From: Oreohelix idahoensis
Taxonomy: Eukaryota; Mollusca; Gastropoda; Stylommatophora; Oreohelicidae
Length of the DNA stretch: 64,000 nucleotides
Assembly: GCA_024509875.1 (NCBI GenBank)
Contig: JAMPIV010015263.1
Location: forward strand, 186,001-250,000
Reading direction: 5' to 3'
A program made the position numbers and the translations under genes. Positions 41,060 through 50,701 of this stretch are shown in pieces. The notes beneath the pieces were generated by a model. That model was not told the DNA's origin. It did no database searches and worked only from the letters and a program-made list of their open reading frames with translations. How positions within the stretch are numbered: position 1 is the first letter of the stretch; each line of letters opens with the position of its first letter.

Positions 41060-42450
41060 CTGTTATTGACTTCTTCCCATGCCACGATTTCAAACTGTTC
41101 TGAATCTTTTGTCTTTGTCGTCCCTTATCTCTTTTCCTTCTATCTTTTCTATTGTCGTGATATACTCCAGCTTCCGTCTCATAACATGCCCAACAGAAAG
41201 TGGATTGCTTGTTTCTAAGGACCCCGTTACACGCCCATTGAGGCATATTGAGAATATGGTATTAGGGCCACATTTTCTTGACCATCGGCACACTAAGGGG
41301 TGATGTGATCAGCCTTGTTTCGAAGCCGAGGAATAAATTTCCTTTGCATATTGACATCTTTCAAGACATCCCAATTTTAGCTGCCCATTTTATTTTTATC
41401 ATTCTTCTGTAAAACCACATCTCTATGGCATATGGTGCTTTTCCTAATTGTCCATAACTCACTTCTGTATGTCATGATGGGTCCTATATAACTCTGATTT
41501 CTTACTTCCACCGAACAAAGAGATGTTGCGTAAACTGCTTTTCATTTTAAAAGAATACTGCTTTTACTTGGTATATTCTACTCATCACTTCTGAGATACA
41601 ATATTCTTCTTCTTTGATCTTTAGCCGCCGACCGTCAAAGCAGTCAGTGGCCATCACGCCTAGTGGCGTCTTGTAGGGCAACAACAAATTGATTCCACTT
41701 TGCTCGGTCGGTGGCCATCCTTCGTACAGTGCCCCAACTAAAGATACAATATATATCCGACTTAATTATTGTGCCCAGACATTTGAATCTATGGACCTAT
41801 TTTAAAATTTTTCCATTTACTTTGAAAAAGCACTCTGGAGGCATCGTTTTCTTCGAGATGGCTATATCGTCAGTCCTTTTTTTTTTTTTTCTATTAAGTC
41901 TAAGACCTTTATTTTAACTTTCTGTCACTGCTGTATCAATCATTTCCCACAACTCATTTTCACTATTTGCCATTAAAACTATCCCATCAGCGTACCTCAA
42001 GTTATTTATATTATGTCCACCCACTGATATTTCTGACATGTTCTCTATGGATTTCATTTTTTTTTCACTGTGCACATTGAAATGAAGACAGCACACATCC
42101 CTGTGTAACACTTTTTTTTTAAACCTGCTGAATTGTTCATATTTGGCTGCTAATTCTTACAGCAGCTGTTGGACGCCAGCACATGTTCTTTATTATTCTC
42201 AAGCCCTTACCATAGATGTGTATGCTTTATAACATTTTGATAATTTACTCGTGATTCACTTTGTCAAATGAATTAGGGTAGTCTACAAAATTCAAAATAT
42301 AGATCTATTTTTACTTCTGTGGTCCTCTCTATTAATTTCTTGTAATAAATGTGCCGTTCTTTGTATCTTTTTCTTCTAAGAAATTGCATTGTTCATCACT
42401 AATTATTGTTGTGTCTTTTCTGTAATACATGTCTAGTCTTTGCTCTTGTG
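41060..42450 (-). pseudogene. LINE-E RT and C-terminal remnant
   Basis: A decayed minus-strand LINE. From its 5' side: a region like NFLRRKRYKERHIYYKKLIE-RTTEV (RT motif around GFR..R.T.DAIF), DLYFEFCRLPKF (degraded motif A), GGHNINNLRYADGIVLMANS where YADD has become YADG, then after a foreign insert the tail VGHVMRRKLEYITTIEKIEG and RKRDKGRQRQKIQNSLKSWH. Many stops and frameshifts. The GHxMRR..LE...GKIEG.R.RGRQR tail is found in a distinct LINE group from A-D. Confidence 0.75.
41605..41741 (-). mobile_element. LINE-D 3' fragment with 11-bp target duplication
   Basis: 137 bp identical in layout to the 3' end of LINE-D at 29363-29500: (GAA)n tail, GCCGCCGACCGTCAAAGCAG, CTCGGTCGGTGGCCATCC, CAGTGCCCCAACT. 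It is flanked by AGATACAATAT at 41594-41604 and 41742-41752, a perfect target duplication. It is inserted within LINE-E. Confidence 0.92.
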
Positions 42451-42582
42451 GTTTAGCAATGCTTCCTTTGTCGTCTCACATGTGCTTATTATTTCCTTAT
42501 TTAGCCTGCCGCATTTTTATCTTTTTTGATTAGTTGTCAGTCTTGCATCCATCAGTTGTAAAATTTTAAGTGGCATCAATTT

Positions 42583-42760
42583 CTTCTTTCAATCAATCAA
42601 TACCCTTTAGCTCCCCGAGGAGCAAAAGCCTTCAACAAACACATGCCAAGTCTTCCTGTCCTGTGCCATCCGCTCAAGTTCTTTCCATGTTCTCCTCATC
42701 CTTTTCACCTCTGTATCCAGTTCTGTTCTCCAATTTCTTTTTTGCAGTCCCTTTTTAACT
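42583..42760 (-). pseudogene. LINE-C 3' fragment
   Basis: The minus-strand frame reads NWRTELDTEVKRMRRTWKEL and RMAQDRKTWHVFVEGFCSS-stop, then a tail ending in (ATTG)n. This is the C-terminus of an APE-type LINE. It contains the single-copy version of the 23-bp unit amplified at 7384-7680. Confidence 0.85.
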
Positions 42761-42769
42761 GATATGCTT

Positions 42770-44185
42770 GACTTTATCTGCAATTTCGGAAAATGTAAAT
42801 TTTACACTCATGTTTACAGCTACCCCATTGCATTTCTGAACATTTTAAATGTGTGCACGGCCTGGATGTATTTATTATATTAATACCTTTGGTTTCAGGT
42901 ACATTTTGTTAAAAAATAAAGTTTTGCCTCGTTTTGGCAGGCGCGTCCCGTTCAACCCAGTCGGTTATATTAGGGCGCATATTTAAACACAAAAGACCCT
43001 TAGGCCTGAGATTTGTTTCAGGTACAGACTCTACAGAGCATTCTTGTAATTTTTACGCAAAATGACAATCCATTGTCTGAAGTGAACTACTTTATAATTA
43101 TACAACAGTAGTAATATTAGCAATAAAAATTCTTAAATATTGTTTCTATATTTGTATATTCCAAAGAAATTAGCTTAATATTTAAAAGCTGCGTTGTAAA
43201 AGTAATACAGTTGTAGATTATAAATCACATACAATATTAAATTTTATAATAAGCTGCTAAATTCCCTTTAAAACGAAAAATTGTGATAAATTTATTTCCC
43301 TTGGCGCACAACTTTGCTGGTTTGTAATTACGACGTCGCGGAATTTAATTTTTGGTTTTTCAGATATTTCTAGCGCCTCATATTTTAAGACCTATCACCA
43401 TGCCAAACTTCAGACTTCTAGGTACTCTAGAAGTGGTCAAACAATTTCGAGCGGATGGAAAGACGGAAAAAACGCTGTTAACTTATGTAATAGACATGCA
43501 ATATTTCATCAGTGCTACAGGGTGATTGAAAAACACGCATTGTTTTTAAATATTTGATCCTCACTAGCATCTCTATGGTTCATACATATAAATAAAAAAT
43601 GTCTAAACAAAGAGAATAACTAGCATTTCACGTTTGAATAATAATAATATTTTAAACATATTTTCCAGAAACAAAATAAAATATAAAAAAGCGAATAAGC
43701 TGATTTTACTAGAACAAATACTGCCGCCCGCTGTGAGGTCATGTGGTGAGCAGGTCTGATCCTACGTTGAGCTGCCTTCTTAATATGATATAGCATTTTA
43801 TTTAATAAAGTAACAGTTAATTTTCTTTATTTTGTTATTTGTTTTATATACATTACTTGGATACAAGTAAAGAAATACATGTTTTTTTTTAATTTAAGAT
43901 AGGGAGTGAATTTTCAGTTAGTCTGTATATTGGACATACTTTCAAATTTCTTCTTAGACGTTCTTTTCAGTCTTCTGTCCGTTTCCTCAACCAGGTCTTG
44001 TGTCATTGTAAAATCCAGCTGAATTAATGGCCTGACATGGTTATTTAGATTAGTTGGCTATACTTTGTTGAGACAGTTTATACCTCTGTAACCGGAAGAT
44101 CGTCCGTACATTCTTTGTCGCTTGGTTATCTTTAGTAATTTGTTATGACATTGGATTGAAGGTCCGATATATTACCGTAAACTGA
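42770..44185. other. Unassigned, AT-rich intergenic sequence
   Basis: No gene or element boundary recognised. Confidence 0.5.
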
Positions 44186-44189
44186 TTAA

Positions 44190-44450
44190 AAGGGTCCGAC
44201 TGGTTAAGTGGTTATAACGCTTTCCTCTCGCCTTGAAGATAGCGGATTCCAAGGTCGAAGCCGGGTAGCGTCACACTCAAAAAGTAAATGTGAACCTGAC
44301 TCCGCTCTTGAGTTAAGGAAGGCGAAAGCAGCGAGAAAGAGAACTGATCTCCACCCTGAGAAAGCTGTATTTTGTTTGGTGACGTCTCTAAAACTGCCCT
44401 CTCCTATTGCTGTATCTGCTACGAGGGGGAGCGGGGGGGGGGGGGCTACT
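44190..44450 (+). mobile_element. tRNA-headed SINE, copy 1
   Basis: GGGTCCGACTGGTTAAGTGG (A-box region) and AAGGTCGAAGCCGGGTAGCG (decayed B box) followed by GTAAATGTGAACCTGACTCC, CTCTTGAGTTAAGGAAGGCG and a body shared with 45812-46060. It ends near a G-run at 44430-44445. Confidence 0.75.
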
Positions 44451-44579
44451 TTCTTGTTATATTTAAATTGATAAAACTCGAGAGTTCTTCACAGTAGAAG
44501 TCTTGTATTTGACCCACCTTCACTGAGTGTTAGCTCTTGGTGATTTCATGGTAGTAATAACCTCCTGAAGTCATACATG

Positions 44580-44795
44580 ACTATGTGGATGATAGTCCTC
44601 AGCTGCTCTCTGTTTCCTGGTGTTCCTTCCGGCGTGTTCTTTTCTCATCTGCTTGTTATAAAAGCTTCTTTTCGCCAAGTCTGAGCTGGTGCCGTAGTGA
44701 GCATCACCACTTCATGCGATCGGCAACTTTGTCCTCCCAAGATACTTTATGCCCAGTGCCGTCATGTCTCTCTTGCGCACATCTCATTCATTTCT
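44580..44795 (-). pseudogene. LINE 3' fragment, family uncertain
   Basis: Minus-strand pieces read HKVSWEDKVADRMKW and LRLGEKKLL...DEKRTRRKEH, like the W-x-D-x-A-x-D-R...W and K-R-x-R-R-K tail found in one group of molluscan and other invertebrate LINEs. Stops are present and no RT is seen. Confidence 0.35.
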
Positions 44796-44872
44796 CAGCT
44801 TTAAGTTCTCACATTTTCTTTTTTCTTTTTTTTTTCCGTATACTGATTTAAACTTCGTCATTGTGGTGTAGT

Positions 44873-45113
44873 AAGAACAGCTATGCTTTGGACCCCTGAA
44901 GGAAAACGAAAGAGAGGCCGACCAAAAACAACCTGGCGGAGGACTGTGGAGGCTGAGATGCAAAGAATGAACCAGAGTTGGGGCACTGTACGAAGGATGG
45001 CCGCCGACCGAGCAAAGTGAAATCAATTTGTTGTTGCCCTACAAGACGCCACTAGGCGTGATGGCCACTGACTGCTTTGACGGTCGGCGGCTAAGGATCA
45101 AAGAAGAAGAAGA
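44873..45113 (+). mobile_element. LINE-D 3' fragment with 13-bp target duplication
   Basis: Plus-strand copy: MLWTPEGKRKRGRPKTTWRR, AEMQRMNQSWGTVRRMAADR, a TGA where other copies have TGG (AAAGTGA, codon after RAK), then NQFVVALQDATRRDGH-stop, the shared 3'UTR and a (GAA)n tail. Flanked by ATTGTGGTGTAGT at 44860-44872 and 45114-45126. Confidence 0.92.
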
Positions 45114-45126
45114 ATTGTGGTGTAGT

Positions 45127-45460
45127 GGTCATGAGTTATGGATTTATTTTTGCATTAAACTCGATCCCTTAGCACAATTTAACAATGTTCCAACATTAGG
45201 TTTTCTTGATCATTTCCGTTTTCTTCGGTGACAAAAATACTTTACGTAGTTGCCAGAAATTGTTTGTATGGTTAACCGTAACACTAAGGTGAAGCTCTAA
45301 TGGATTAACTTTGCATTAAACTCGATCCCGTAGTATAATTTAACAATGTTCCTTCATTCGTTTTTCTTGATCATTTCCATTTTCTTCGATGACAACAATT
45401 CTTACCATATTTGCCCAAATATTGTTGTATTGTTAACCGTAACACAGGAATGAAGTTTTC
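45127..45460. repeat. Tandem duplication of a dispersed repeat (about 160-bp unit)
   Basis: TTGCATTAAACTCGATCCC, AATTTAACAATGTTCC, TTTTCTTGATCATTTCC and GTTAACCGTAACAC occur twice in tandem. A third partial copy lies at 46687-46790 (CATCAAACTCCATTCC, ATAATTTAACACTGTTC). The LINE-D insertion at 44873 sits in the upstream part of this repeat. Confidence 0.8.
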
Positions 45461-45494
45461 ATGGATTCACCAAACAAGAAATATTCATAATTCT

Positions 45495-45725
45495 CCCTTT
45501 AGCTTCACGAGGAGTACAGGTCTTGATCAAACCTCTGCCAAGTTTTCCTGCTCCGCACCATCAGATCAAAGTCTTTACGTTTCTTCATCTTCCCCGTCAT
45601 GTATGTCTCTAGCTCTCTTCTCCACGTGTTCTTTGATCGTCTTCTACCTGTCTTCCCTTCAGAACTGCAGAACAAAAACCTCTTGGTAATGATAACAGGT
45701 GTCTTCAATGTGTGTCTTGCACATT
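45495..45725 (-). pseudogene. LINE-C 3' fragment
   Basis: Minus-strand frame reads EGKTGRRRSKNTWRRELETY, KRKDFDLMVRSRKTWQRFDQ and DLYSS-stop, matching the C-terminus at 42583-42760 and 47060-47323. 5'-truncated and fused by chance to upstream residues. Confidence 0.8.
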
Positions 45726-45811
45726 TGCTTAAAATAAAAAATAAATAAAAAGAAAAAGGCAACAATAATATTACTTTATATAAATGTTGTTTAAAGTCCG
45801 TATATTTTATA

Positions 45812-46060
45812 GCGTCCGACTGACAGAGTGGTTAGAGCCCGGGTGTCTCGTAGAAAAGGTGCCAGGTTCGAATCACGGTACCGACGCGCTCCAGTCTACC
45901 CAGCTGTAAATGAGTACCTGACTTTGAGTTAGGGAAGGAAAAGGCAGCGAGGAAGGGAACTGGTCACCCCACATCTCGATGCTGGACCTAGTATGGTGAA
46001 GTCTCTAACACTTCACTCCCCTACGGCTGTATCGACTATGGGACTACCTTGACCTTTTAT
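45812..46060 (+). mobile_element. tRNA-headed SINE, copy 2 (best preserved)
   Basis: The head GCGTCCGACTGACAGAGTGG-TTAGAGC contains an A box and GGTTCGAATCA a B box at the expected spacing of a class II-like tRNA. Then comes CAGTCTACCCAGCTGTAAATG-AGTACCTGA, a segment conserved among invertebrate SINE families, and a body with GGGAAGGAAAAGGCAGCGAG and CACTCCCCTACGGCTGTATC. It would be transcribed by RNA polymerase III from its internal promoter. Confidence 0.82.
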
Positions 46061-46064
46061 TTTA

Positions 46065-46685
46065 AAGTAATTTGTTAAACAATTAGTTGAAACAATCATG
46101 ACTTGAGACTATTATAAACTCATAAAATGTTTGTTTGAACCCCATATTACTAAATTTCTATGTCATGAAACAATGAAGTAAATCAAGGCACCCTTTCGGG
46201 AAGGTACTAGAAAAGCCGTACATTGCGCCGTGGATGCTAAATTATACACCCGTGAAATGAGTACGCCAGCTGTTCAAATTTTTTTTTTTCGAGGTCTATT
46301 TTACCATTCAACCATACGTCCTAATAAGTTTGACTACACAGATCCAGTAAAGTTGAAATGAAATTTACAGAAATTAAGAGACCACAAAAGAATTGGTGCC
46401 ATCATCAGGGCATAAAGCAGAGTGAGCACAGTATAATTTTTCTCCATCTAATTTTGACGGTTTGCTTGCTCGTAGGAAACATTTTAATTATGTTAAAAAA
46501 AAGTATCCGCAAGTATCAACCGGGTGTATAACGTTCATTGATCAATGGGACATAACGTTGCTTGGGGAGAAATACGTACGGTAATCTAAGCTTGAGCCTC
46601 ATTAGGAGCTGGTTTAGTATTTCACGTACTGGTTTGAATCTAATCGGATCACATCGCTGGAGGGGATAGCAGGGCTTCTTCTCTA
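46065..46685. other. Unassigned intergenic sequence
   Basis: No gene recognised. Confidence 0.5.
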
Positions 46686-46885
46686 TGATATAGTGGTCAC
46701 AAATGATGGATTATCTGGCATCAAACTCCATTCCTTACTATAATTTAACACTGTTCTAACAATACTTTTTCTTTTAAATTGTAATCCACCAAAAACATAA
46801 ATAGATAACATAACATAACATAAAATCAGAAACTTCAACAAAACAATGTGAACAGGTCTATCTATAAAAGAATGTGGAATTGATG

Positions 46886-47060
46886 ACAAGTACCAGACAA
46901 GTACCAGACAAGAACCAGACAATAACCAGACAAGTACCAGACAAGAACCAGACAAGTAGCAGACAAGAACCAGACAAGAACCAGACAAGTACCAGACAAG
47001 AACCAGACAAGAACCAGACAAGTACCAGACAAGTACCAGACAAGAACCAGACAAGTACCA
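46886..47060. repeat. Minisatellite, 11-bp unit, 16 copies
   Basis: Sixteen units of ACAAGTACCAG or ACAAGAACCAG, mixed in irregular order. Eleven is not a multiple of three, so three long overlapping frames on each strand are repeat translations. It lies inside the LINE-C fragment that continues at 47060. Confidence 0.97.
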
Positions 47061-47380
47061 ATGTAACAAGGTATGAGAAGAAGAGACTGGAGATGGATAG
47101 GACACATATTAAAGAAAATTGTTGATAGCATTACCTGGCTGTCCTTGGTCGGGAGTCTTCAGGGTAAGACAGAAAGAGGAAGACCAAAGAACACATGGAG
47201 AAAAGAATTGGAGACAGACGTGAAGGGGGTGAAGAAGACATGGACAAACCCTGAGCTGATGGCACGAGACAGGAAGACTTGGTATAAGTTTGTTGAAGGT
47301 CTATACTCCTTGTGCAGTTGAAGGGTGATAATGATAACAATGATTATGATGATGATATTGATGATGATGATGAGTATTAT
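47061..47380 (+). pseudogene. LINE-C ORF2 C-terminus
   Basis: Plus strand, 82-residue frame from 47073: MRRRDWRWIGHILKKIVDSI, GKTERGRPKNTWRKELETDV and PELMARDRKTWYKFVEGLYS, ending at 47319, then a (GAT)n-rich tail to 47380. The GHxLKK and GRPKNTWRKELE motifs identify the LINE tail. The 11-bp array directly precedes it. Confidence 0.88.
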
Positions 47381-47410
47381 ACTCAAATTTTAAATGTAAT
47401 CTGATGGCCA

Positions 47411-50400
47411 GTATTAATCTGGAGTTTGTTACTTACTGTCGTAAATTTGATAGGTAGTATACGAGATAGATTTGGTCCTTCTGAATAGAACAGGCAAAGT
47501 GGTAAATAGTGAGTTTTAAAGTATGAGAAATAGAGTTCACGAGTGAATAGTTTAAGTGAAGAATCTGTCACTGGATTGAGAAGATACTCTAATCCAGCCT
47601 ATCTTTACGACTGTAATTTGTTAACAGACCATTCTACGCTCCATACATTTAACATATATGTTTAACTAAACACACACAGTCATGTGACAACAAGACACGC
47701 AAACGTGAAAACTATGGTAAATGGAGAATGGGTTTTGGGCTGACCTGACCAACACAAGTAATTAAGTTTGTTAAGTTTATTATCATATAAACTGGTTACA
47801 ACATCCAACATCCATAAATCAAATAAAATCATAGGTTACAGAATTTGAAAAAATAACCCCAATAAATGTCATCCCCTCTGTTGAGAAAAATTCCCGCAGA
47901 AGTTAGTAACCCCAAGAGGTCAAAAGATTAACACTAGGGTATAGGAATAGACGATAAAGTAAAGAACAAAGTTCCTAGTTAATCTATCCTGTAAAAAAAA
48001 AAAATAACAGTATTAGGGAACAAGAAAGGAAAGAAATGAGTACAATGATTATACAAAATAAGAAATATTCATTTTTCATTCTTCCACGCTTTCAATCTGT
48101 GGCCACATTCAATCTCGCTTACCTACTGCTCTTGAACGTAACTTCAGTGTATATTTAACATAGTCCAGTGTGGTGCTTCTCCCAGTGAGCCCCAGTTTCT
48201 CCAAGAATGATTAATTTTCCTAATGGGGAACGCCCGCTTTGATAGTGCTTATTGGATATGATAAGGTTCACGTCGGGTAGTTCATGTAGAAAAATATAAA
48301 CCGCGATCAAGTGTTCACAATGGACAGTACACAGTACGCCCGATATTTAAAGGAAATGTCTGGTGAGTAAACTGTTGGAAACCAATAATGATAATGAAGG
48401 GATCTCCTATAGGCTTTTCTCTCTCCCTGGGGTTTGAGTGCCGATTATGAAACCAAGTATTCTTTCTGGATAAATCCACTTGAAAACACAATGGTCAGTA
48501 TTCGGGAACAAAGTTATATATCTATATAGATATTTGGCCACAACGGGCTGATACTATTGGATGTAAAAAATCTGGGTATTTTGCATGACCAGTTATATTT
48601 TATTCTTAATGTTTATAGTTTGGACTCTCTCTCTCTGTGGATGAAGCAAGAGGACCGCACAGGTCAAAATCTAAGACCCGATAATAATTAAGAATGTAAC
48701 TGGAGCTATTCAGGCCGCTGGCAGGCTGGTTTGTGATCAGTACTAGATTTAGGAAAAAATAAAACATTTAATCACAATATCAATATCCTACCCTATCACA
48801 CGCAAAATTAAGATCTATTATACACTCCGTCATTTAATTTAATTAAAAACACACATGTCTTAGCCTATCTTATCACGCTTCGTTCGATGGTGCGGTTTAG
48901 GGTTTTAAAGGAATGTGCCTTTTTTCCCCTCCCTCCCCGGTAAAACTCGCAGCGTACAATATCAGTGTTAATTTAATGTTATGACTACTTTACAAATATC
49001 GCTTGTCATTACTAGCTATTTGTTTTGCCACATGATATTACACTAGTCACTTACACAGGTACACATATTGGATTTAGGAGTAAAGTTATATTCCGTCAAT
49101 AGTCAGTCTAGTATATTTATTTAGTCAGTTAAAACATCTCTTTCTGTATGAAAACGGGTGATTAAGTTTACTTAACACTGGAAAGATTTAGCTGTGCGCC
49201 ATTTACTACGCTAGTCAATTAACACATAGAAATCCCAGTGAATTATAATGAGGAACTTTACCTTACATCACTTAAATACTGACATATATATTACCGCAAA
49301 CAGAAAAATGAAACACTCCACGAAATTTAATAGTCCACTTTTTACAACGGCTGTAGAATAGCGAGCTAGATATTTCAAAAATTTCCGAAGCGACTACATA
49401 CAGACTTTTGGAGTACGGATTATTTATACTGAAATGGCGTTATTTCGCTCCCTGGTGCCAGAAATCGGGCCTTCGGCTGTCTCAGGGCAAATCTACGGTT
49501 CGATTCCCGAATCAGAGATTTCATGCTCACCTATGCCGACAACATAGACATTTGCTAGCAAGCAAACGCCTTTGATCTCGTCTCTCTCTGTAGATAGTTA
49601 CGTCCTCTTGGATCACGAACAAACGAATGTGGTCGGTAACTGTGGTTATCGCCCCTTTTTGCATTCACTTAAGTCCCCCTGAGAAATGTAACCATCAAAT
49701 GTACGTCTTTTGTCTTATTGCACTTGATTCTTCAAACAAACAACCCGTTCTCTTTCTACGCGCATTCTTGTCTGATCTGTCACTATTCAACGATTGCCTA
49801 ATCGCTCGCGTGATAATTCAGATAAACGGTTCTTACTCGCTGGCTGTTACCTGTCCGGTCGTGCACTAGCTAATAGGTCTGTTTGTAAACACTCATTAGT
49901 GCCTGTAAGACAGAGAAGAAAAAAATTAGGCGTGGCTTCACGACATGCGTTGCAAAACCCTACATGTTAATGAGGAAACGAGATAGATGGATTTCTGAAG
50001 ATCAATTTACGTTTTCCACGTCACACTTACTTACTTACTCGTTCTTCTTCTACCGTGAGCTGCAGACGTTTGAAAGAGAGAGCGCCATACTTTCCTATCG
50101 GCTGTCTTCCTCCTCACCTGGTTCCATTCTAGTCCTCGGTCCTTCTGAGATTGTCTAATTTTGTCCTCCCAGCGGATTCTTGGTCGTCCTGGAGGTCTGG
50201 ATCCCTGGCTCTTAGCCTCCCATACCTACCATGGCAGCCGATCATCTCCCATTCTGCAGACATGGTCAAACCATCTTAGTTAAGACTGTTCTGCTTAGGT
50301 CTGCAGGGATTGGGTGCTTAGGCCTTGACGTATCATCTGGTAGTGGACCATGTCTCTTCTTGTTACTTCAACCACCTTTCTCAGATACTTCATTTATGAG

Positions 50401-50492
50401 GGTTGTATCTGATTTTTATGGGTTGTAGTCATTGCTCATGACTCCCATTCATGCGTAAAGACTGGAACATAGGTATTAATCTGGCGTTTGTT
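47411..50492 (-). mobile_element. LINE-B 3' fragment with 20-bp target duplication, split by a solo LTR
   Basis: GTATTAATCTGG-A-GTTTGTT at 47411-47430 and GTATTAATCTGG-C-GTTTGTT at 50473-50492 are a 20-bp target duplication with one mismatch. Just inside the left copy is ACTTACT, the start of the LINE-B tail; the rest of the tail and 440 bp of LINE-B 3' sequence (TCTACCGTGAG, CTGTCTTCCTCC, CCTGGAGGTCTGGATCCCTG) lie at 50026-50472. Between them is the solo LTR 47437-50025, which therefore landed in the LINE tail later. Confidence 0.8.
47437..50025. mobile_element. Solo LTR, copy 2
   Basis: 2.59 kb, starts TGTCGTAAATTTGATAGG and ends TTTTCCACGTCACA, flanked by CTTAC at 47432-47436 and 50026-50030. 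It is alignable along its length with copy 1 (1316-3255) but longer, with extra sequence mainly in its middle. It contains no supported gene. Confidence 0.78.
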
Positions 50493-50554
50493 GAATTTGG
50501 TAAAGGTATTCTATCCCAGGTCCTTAAATTGATTGTTTAGTGGATGTCACAATT

Positions 50555-50701
50555 GTCCAATTGACTAAGCGGTTAGAAAGCTTTTTTGCAGCGAAGTTAC
50601 CGAGTTCCGGGATCGAAATATGGTAAGGTCACGCTTCAGTCTACCCAGCAGTAAATGGGTACATCACTCTGCTCTTGAGTTAGAGAATGCAAAAAGGCAG
50701 C
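50555..50701 (+). mobile_element. tRNA-headed SINE, copy 3, cut by the LTR element
   Basis: TGACTAAGCGGTTAGAAAGC (A box), GAGTTCCGGGATCGAAATAT (B-box region), CAGTCTACCCAGCAGTAAATG-GGTACATCA. It matches copies 1 and 2 but stops at AAAAGGCAGC, exactly where the LTR begins (50702). The remainder of the SINE would be expected beyond the far end of the LTR element, outside the window. Confidence 0.8.

Noticed and set aside
46683..47131. Several overlapping SGTCLVLVW-type and RQVPDKNQT-type frames
   Set aside because: All arise from the 11-bp array, which is open in every frame; hydrophobic appearance is not evidence of a membrane protein.
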